Shown one piece after another: positions 30,390-33,385 of a stretch of 33,385 nucleotides of DNA. Source of the DNA: Phallusia fumigata (lineage: Eukaryota; Chordata; Ascidiacea; Phlebobranchia; Ascidiidae). The translations under genes and the position numbers were made by a program. The stretch is from the NCBI GenBank assembly GCA_008931825.1, contig QXVZ01000556.1, positions 1 through 33,385 of the forward strand. The letters run 5' to 3'. Numbering within the stretch: position 1 is the first letter of the stretch; each line of letters begins with the position of its first letter. Below the pieces are notes generated by a model that worked only from the letters and a program-made list of their open reading frames with translations, searched no databases and was not told the origin of the DNA.

Positions 30390-31060
30390 TAAATAGTAGT
30401 GCGCCTAATGGATTATTATTGTGTTGAAAAAAATGTTTTTATGCCTAATTTTGGAATGCCGTAAAAGGTCTAATTGTTTAATATTGTTTCTTTGCAGATA
30501 ACCTTTTTTTGTGTAAACTTTACCAGGTAGACAGATAATTACTACTTATTTTACCAGTAATTACAATAGTCGACAGCTTTTAGATTTCGTTTTTATTCTA
30601 TTCCCTGCTTTTTTGTGTTTGGGGAATGCAGCCAATCGTTCAAATGCGCCCAAAACCAAAAAAGCAGTCCAAACCCAAGCACGATTTCAATATTAAAGAC
30701 TGAGCGACAACACATATTGATATCACACAAATACAATCGAGATCCATTCATGTTTAATTGTTTTAGCGACCATTCTACACAAGTTTGTTCAAATGACCAA
30801 GAACGCTAAGCCCAATAACTGTACAGATAATCTAACTTTTGTGAAATACAAAACTGTTTAAATGTGTGTTTTGTTGGTTTAGAAAATAACAGACCATATA
30901 CCACCAGTAAATTGATAAAATCAAAACTTGATCAAATTGTTTTGACCCCCCACCAAAACTGGATTTAACTGCTTGTTTATTGGCCTGGTCCTTTATTACC
31001 ATTGCTTTTATTATAAGGTGCTTGTTTCTACAGGTGTGAAACACTTATCCTTTATGGTCT
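30390..31060. other. AT-rich DNA without recognised genes
   Basis: Nothing assigned. TTTCTACAG at 31025-31033 is a possible acceptor upstream of the gene E-like fragment. Confidence 0.4.
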
Positions 31061-31064
31061 GCTA

Positions 31065-31475
31065 GTGCTCGCGATTGGCGGATGCTCTTTAGTTTTTCTG
31101 GGTGCTCTAGGTGTAGTTTTGTTTACTAACATTGTGTCGATTTATTTGTGCAACGTTGTCATCGGGGTTTTCACCCAAATTGCAATGGTGGCTATTTACG
31201 AAATAGCAACTCAGCACACGTATCCAGTCGATGAAACGTTCGTCACCATTTGGTTGGTTGGGATCATGACACCGATGGGGCTTTTTTACGGCGAGATTGG
31301 ACGTGTTATACTTAAAAGCCTTGGTGGTTTGGCTGTGATGATTTTCCAGGCCATCAGTATGTTGCTTAGCTCATTTCTTAGTTGTCTTTTATCACCAGAG
31401 TACAGACGCCTCGAATTGGTGGAACCAAACGAATCGGAAACTGTCCATGATAAAAGACAAAGCCTTCTACAATAA
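31065..31475 (+). pseudogene. Gene F: 5'-truncated copy of gene E (C-terminal 136 codons)
   Basis: Homology to gene E starts abruptly at GTGCTCGCGATTGGCGG (E position 26440) and runs to the stop. The N-terminal two-thirds (TM1 to about TM8) is absent from the 4 kb upstream. The frame is intact, with a three-residue in-frame shortening after LGVVL and a diverged tail (VHDKRQSLLQ). In-frame conservation means it was under selection until recently, or is the last exon of a gene whose 5' part is missing from this assembly. A tract of about 95 bases from TTTCACCCAAATTG to GGTTGGGAT is identical to gene E. Confidence 0.65.
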
Positions 31476-31478
31476 TAT

Positions 31479-31763
31479 AGCACAGCATTTTTTTACGAAA
31501 ACAAAAATATATGTTTTACACGTTGAGAACTTTTGCAGCCTTGTAGCAAACATTGTTTTTCAGCCCGTCACCTTGTTTGTTTTCCTTGAAAATTACTGTA
31601 AGTGTTGATTGTATCTATGTGCAATCGTGTAGAGGACCTTTTTAAGATTTGTCGTGTGCTATTCGATTAACCGGTAGGTGGCGAAAAAGATTTAAGCTGT
31701 TCGTGATTGTTTGGTAAACAATTCTATTACGCGTCTTGGTAACAAAGTAGCAACATAAAATTA
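31479..31763. other. Gap between gene F and the Penelope element
   Basis: Nothing recognised. Confidence 0.4.
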
Positions 31764-31806
31764 AATGAATTTTATGCAGGCTCTTCTGGCAAATATACTT
31801 TGTTTA

Positions 31807-31844
31807 CCGACGTTTCGACGTCCTATTCAGGTCGTCTTCCTCAG
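31807..31844 (-). ncRNA. Hammerhead-ribozyme-like core, left arm of the Penelope element
   Basis: On the minus strand: CTGAGGA, one extra A, stem II GACG...CGTC, GAAAC, then GTC (expected cleavage site) and GG. Stem I is weak (ACT against GGT, one G-U pair). Stem III would be only AC/GU, the minimal form reported for Penelope-like elements, thought to act as dimers. Confidence 0.55.
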
Positions 31845-31985
31845 AGTGAATAACACTCAACGCGAAATACAACACACCAGGATAAATAACGAAAAAAAAG
31901 AAATCGGCTTTAAAGGAGAAGAAACGAAGAGCGCGCGCACACATAGATTCAATCAAACAACTGCCTTTCACTTTTAGATATCCAG

Positions 31986-32662
31986 GTGACAACAACAGCG
32001 GATGGCGAATTGTTCGGCAAAGTGTACCACAAGCCCACGAGCACGGGCAGATACCTACATTTCCGCTCCCACCACCCCATTTACCAGAAACGAGGTGTGG
32101 TACGAGCTTTAACAGATCAAGCGCGAAACTTATGTACCAGTGAAGGTGACTGCGCAGCGGAACTAAAGAAGATGCGGAAGGCCCTGTGCGACAATGGCTA
32201 CCCTTCTTGGATGCTTCGCGAAAAATCTGTTCAAAACAACGGATGCAACGAAAAGAAGTTTTTGTCACACTACCCTACATACCGAAACTAACAGATGTAT
32301 TACGTCGTATGCTGGGCGACTTCGGCATAGCGGTTGGCGTCCAACCGGCTAACTCTTTGCGCAAGCTCTTGTGTCACCCAAAAGACCCTATCGACTCCTT
32401 TGACCAACAAGGGGATGCAATTCCCTGCGCAGAGTGTTAACAGGTTTACTTTGGGGAGACTGGAAGATATTTAAGGACCCGCAGTAAGGAACATCAGCGG
32501 GATGTTTCCATCAACGACGATAAGAAGTCAGCTCTAGCTTACCACGCGTCAACACGAGGCCACCGGATCAACATTAACGCAGCTTGCGTTATTGCCTGCG
32601 AGCCGGACTACACCAAAAGGTTGTTTCTGGAGTCCTGGCATGTACATCACAACACCATATGA
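31986..32662 (+). pseudogene. Penelope-like reverse transcriptase C-terminus and GIY-YIG domain, broken
   Basis: 31986-32288 reads as the end of a Penelope reverse transcriptase (KVYHKPTSTGRYLHFRSHHP, then VVRAL, NGYP). The sense frame then shifts at about 32230-32260 to the frame giving FVTLPYIPKL and LLCHPKDP, hits a TAA stop at 32438-32440, and continues as a GIY-YIG-type endonuclease remnant (QVYFGETGRYLRTRSKEHQR, later RLFLESW) to TGA at 32660. With one frameshift, one stop and no upstream half, it cannot encode an active protein. Confidence 0.8.
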
Positions 32663-32825
32663 ACACTAAAACGGATATTTGGTTCCAGCGTGCTATAAGC
32701 ATTTGCTTAATCATTAGAAGGCGTGTTGTGTCAGTGTGCGTGTTATCGCTCATCCGGTAAGGCCGATTTCTTTTTTTTCGTTTTTTATTCTAGTGTGTTG
32801 CATTTCGCGTTGAGTGTTATTTACC

Positions 32826-32871
32826 CTGAGGAAGACGACCTGAATAGAACGTCGAAACGTCGAAACGTCGG
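32826..32871 (+). ncRNA. Hammerhead-ribozyme-like core, right arm of the Penelope element
   Basis: CTGAGGA, one extra A, stem II GACG...CGTC, then GAAACGTC twice in tandem, followed by GGTA. The flanks TACC (32822-32825 with the core C adjacent) and GGTA can form a four-pair stem I. The duplicated GAAACGTC offers two possible cleavage positions. Confidence 0.55.
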
Positions 32872-32941
32872 TACGCAAAATACATATGCCGGAAGAGCCT
32901 GCATAAAATTCATACAATACCTGATAGCAACAGTTTATTTA

Positions 32942-33385
32942 TAAAACATAAATAACTGTGTATTGCAACCTATGAAGTAACAATCAATTAAATGTCCCTT
33001 TGATTGTGTCCTGTGACAATTCAGTCATGGCGTTTTTAACAAACTTTTTTGCCAACAGTTTTGTCAGTAGGCGTGACATTCTGCGTCATCTGGTTCATCC
33101 GCCTACCCAGTTTTAATTGTGTATACGTTGTTTGAGTGCTGAAGTTTCTGATCAGTAGTAACTGTGGGCTATCGATAATTTATTTTAAAGCGCACTTGGG
33201 CAGTTTCGAATTTAAGTGCTTTTCCGTTGCGACCTGATAAACTCGTGCAATTAAAGTCTTGTATAATAATCTCGCATTCGCAACGGCCTGTGACTAAATT
33301 CTCTAAACAACATGAGCCGGGGGTGCCTTTTTTGGCACCTCCTAATAATTAATGCACTGTTGCAATGGAAGACAACGTTGGTTAA
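32942..33385. other. Right end of the window, no gene recognised
   Basis: The only structured sequence is a hairpin, GGTGCCTTTTTTGGCACC, at 33322-33339. It does not match the histone mRNA stem-loop consensus. Confidence 0.4.

Larger units (their letters stand above)
31764..32941 (+). mobile_element. Penelope-like retroelement, truncated and decayed
   Basis: A coding remnant (31986-32662) sits between two arms in opposite orientation: the left arm 31764-31912 is the reverse complement of the right arm 32761-32913, with substitutions. Inverted or partial terminal repeats carrying hammerhead motifs, plus a reverse transcriptase joined to a GIY-YIG endonuclease, define Penelope-like elements. 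The 5' part of the reverse transcriptase, including its catalytic YxDD motif, is missing. Confidence 0.8.

Noticed and set aside
33315..33340. Histone mRNA 3' stem-loop
   Set aside because: The stem sequence and six-T loop do not match the histone consensus, and no histone gene is present.
1..33385. CRISPR arrays, bacterial operons or phage genes
   Set aside because: The sequence is intron-rich animal DNA; no regularly spaced repeats or prokaryotic gene layout were seen.

Overview
The window looks like animal nuclear DNA, most likely from an ascidian tunicate (Ciona-like). This is an inference from four things: many short, AT-rich introns (mostly 50-600 bp), DOMON plus copper type II monooxygenase genes, Penelope-like and hAT-type transposon debris, and strong heterozygosity. 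Five single-N gaps (5052, 6278, 10446, 17262, 18679) are all flanked by near-identical sequence. They are therefore unmerged overlaps between contigs, partly different haplotypes, rather than real duplications.

Left 20 kb: three head-to-tail, plus-strand genes of the DBH/MOXD1 family. Gene A (4-3513) has only exons 6-15 in the window. Gene B (6536-11856; 15 exons, 635 residues) and gene C (13343-19893; 15 exons, 662 residues once gap duplicates are removed) are complete. Exon lengths and phases are conserved between paralogues, apart from exon 13 and the last exon, which carries a Thr/Pro-rich stalk and a hydrophobic C-terminal tail. All six predicted copper ligands are present in B and C, and those in the visible part of A. 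Genes B and C share a promoter module about 110 bp before their ATGs. The introns hold a hAT-type MITE (gene B) and a Penelope-derived foldback (gene C).

Middle (21-27 kb): two intronless plus-strand major facilitator genes, D (21003-22406) and E (25451-26857), most like the SLC49/FLVCR family. Both end in an acidic dileucine-type motif. They are separated by about 3 kb of mostly unassigned DNA containing a hAT relic.

Right (27-33.4 kb): an AT-rich stretch with weak, unassigned coding fragments, then a 5'-truncated copy of gene E (31065-31475). It ends with a decayed Penelope-like element (31764-32941) carrying the end of a reverse transcriptase, a GIY-YIG-like domain, inverted terminal arms and hammerhead-ribozyme-like cores.

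The MOXD1-like enzymes are predicted to be secretory-pathway or cell-surface copper hydroxylases with unknown substrate, and the MFS proteins to be endolysosomal or plasma-membrane transporters. Nothing in the sequence links the two families functionally. The most rewarding leads are the hammerhead-like cores, the polymorphic stalk, the gene E to F conversion-like tract and the unidentified GC-rich small ORF at 30.2 kb.
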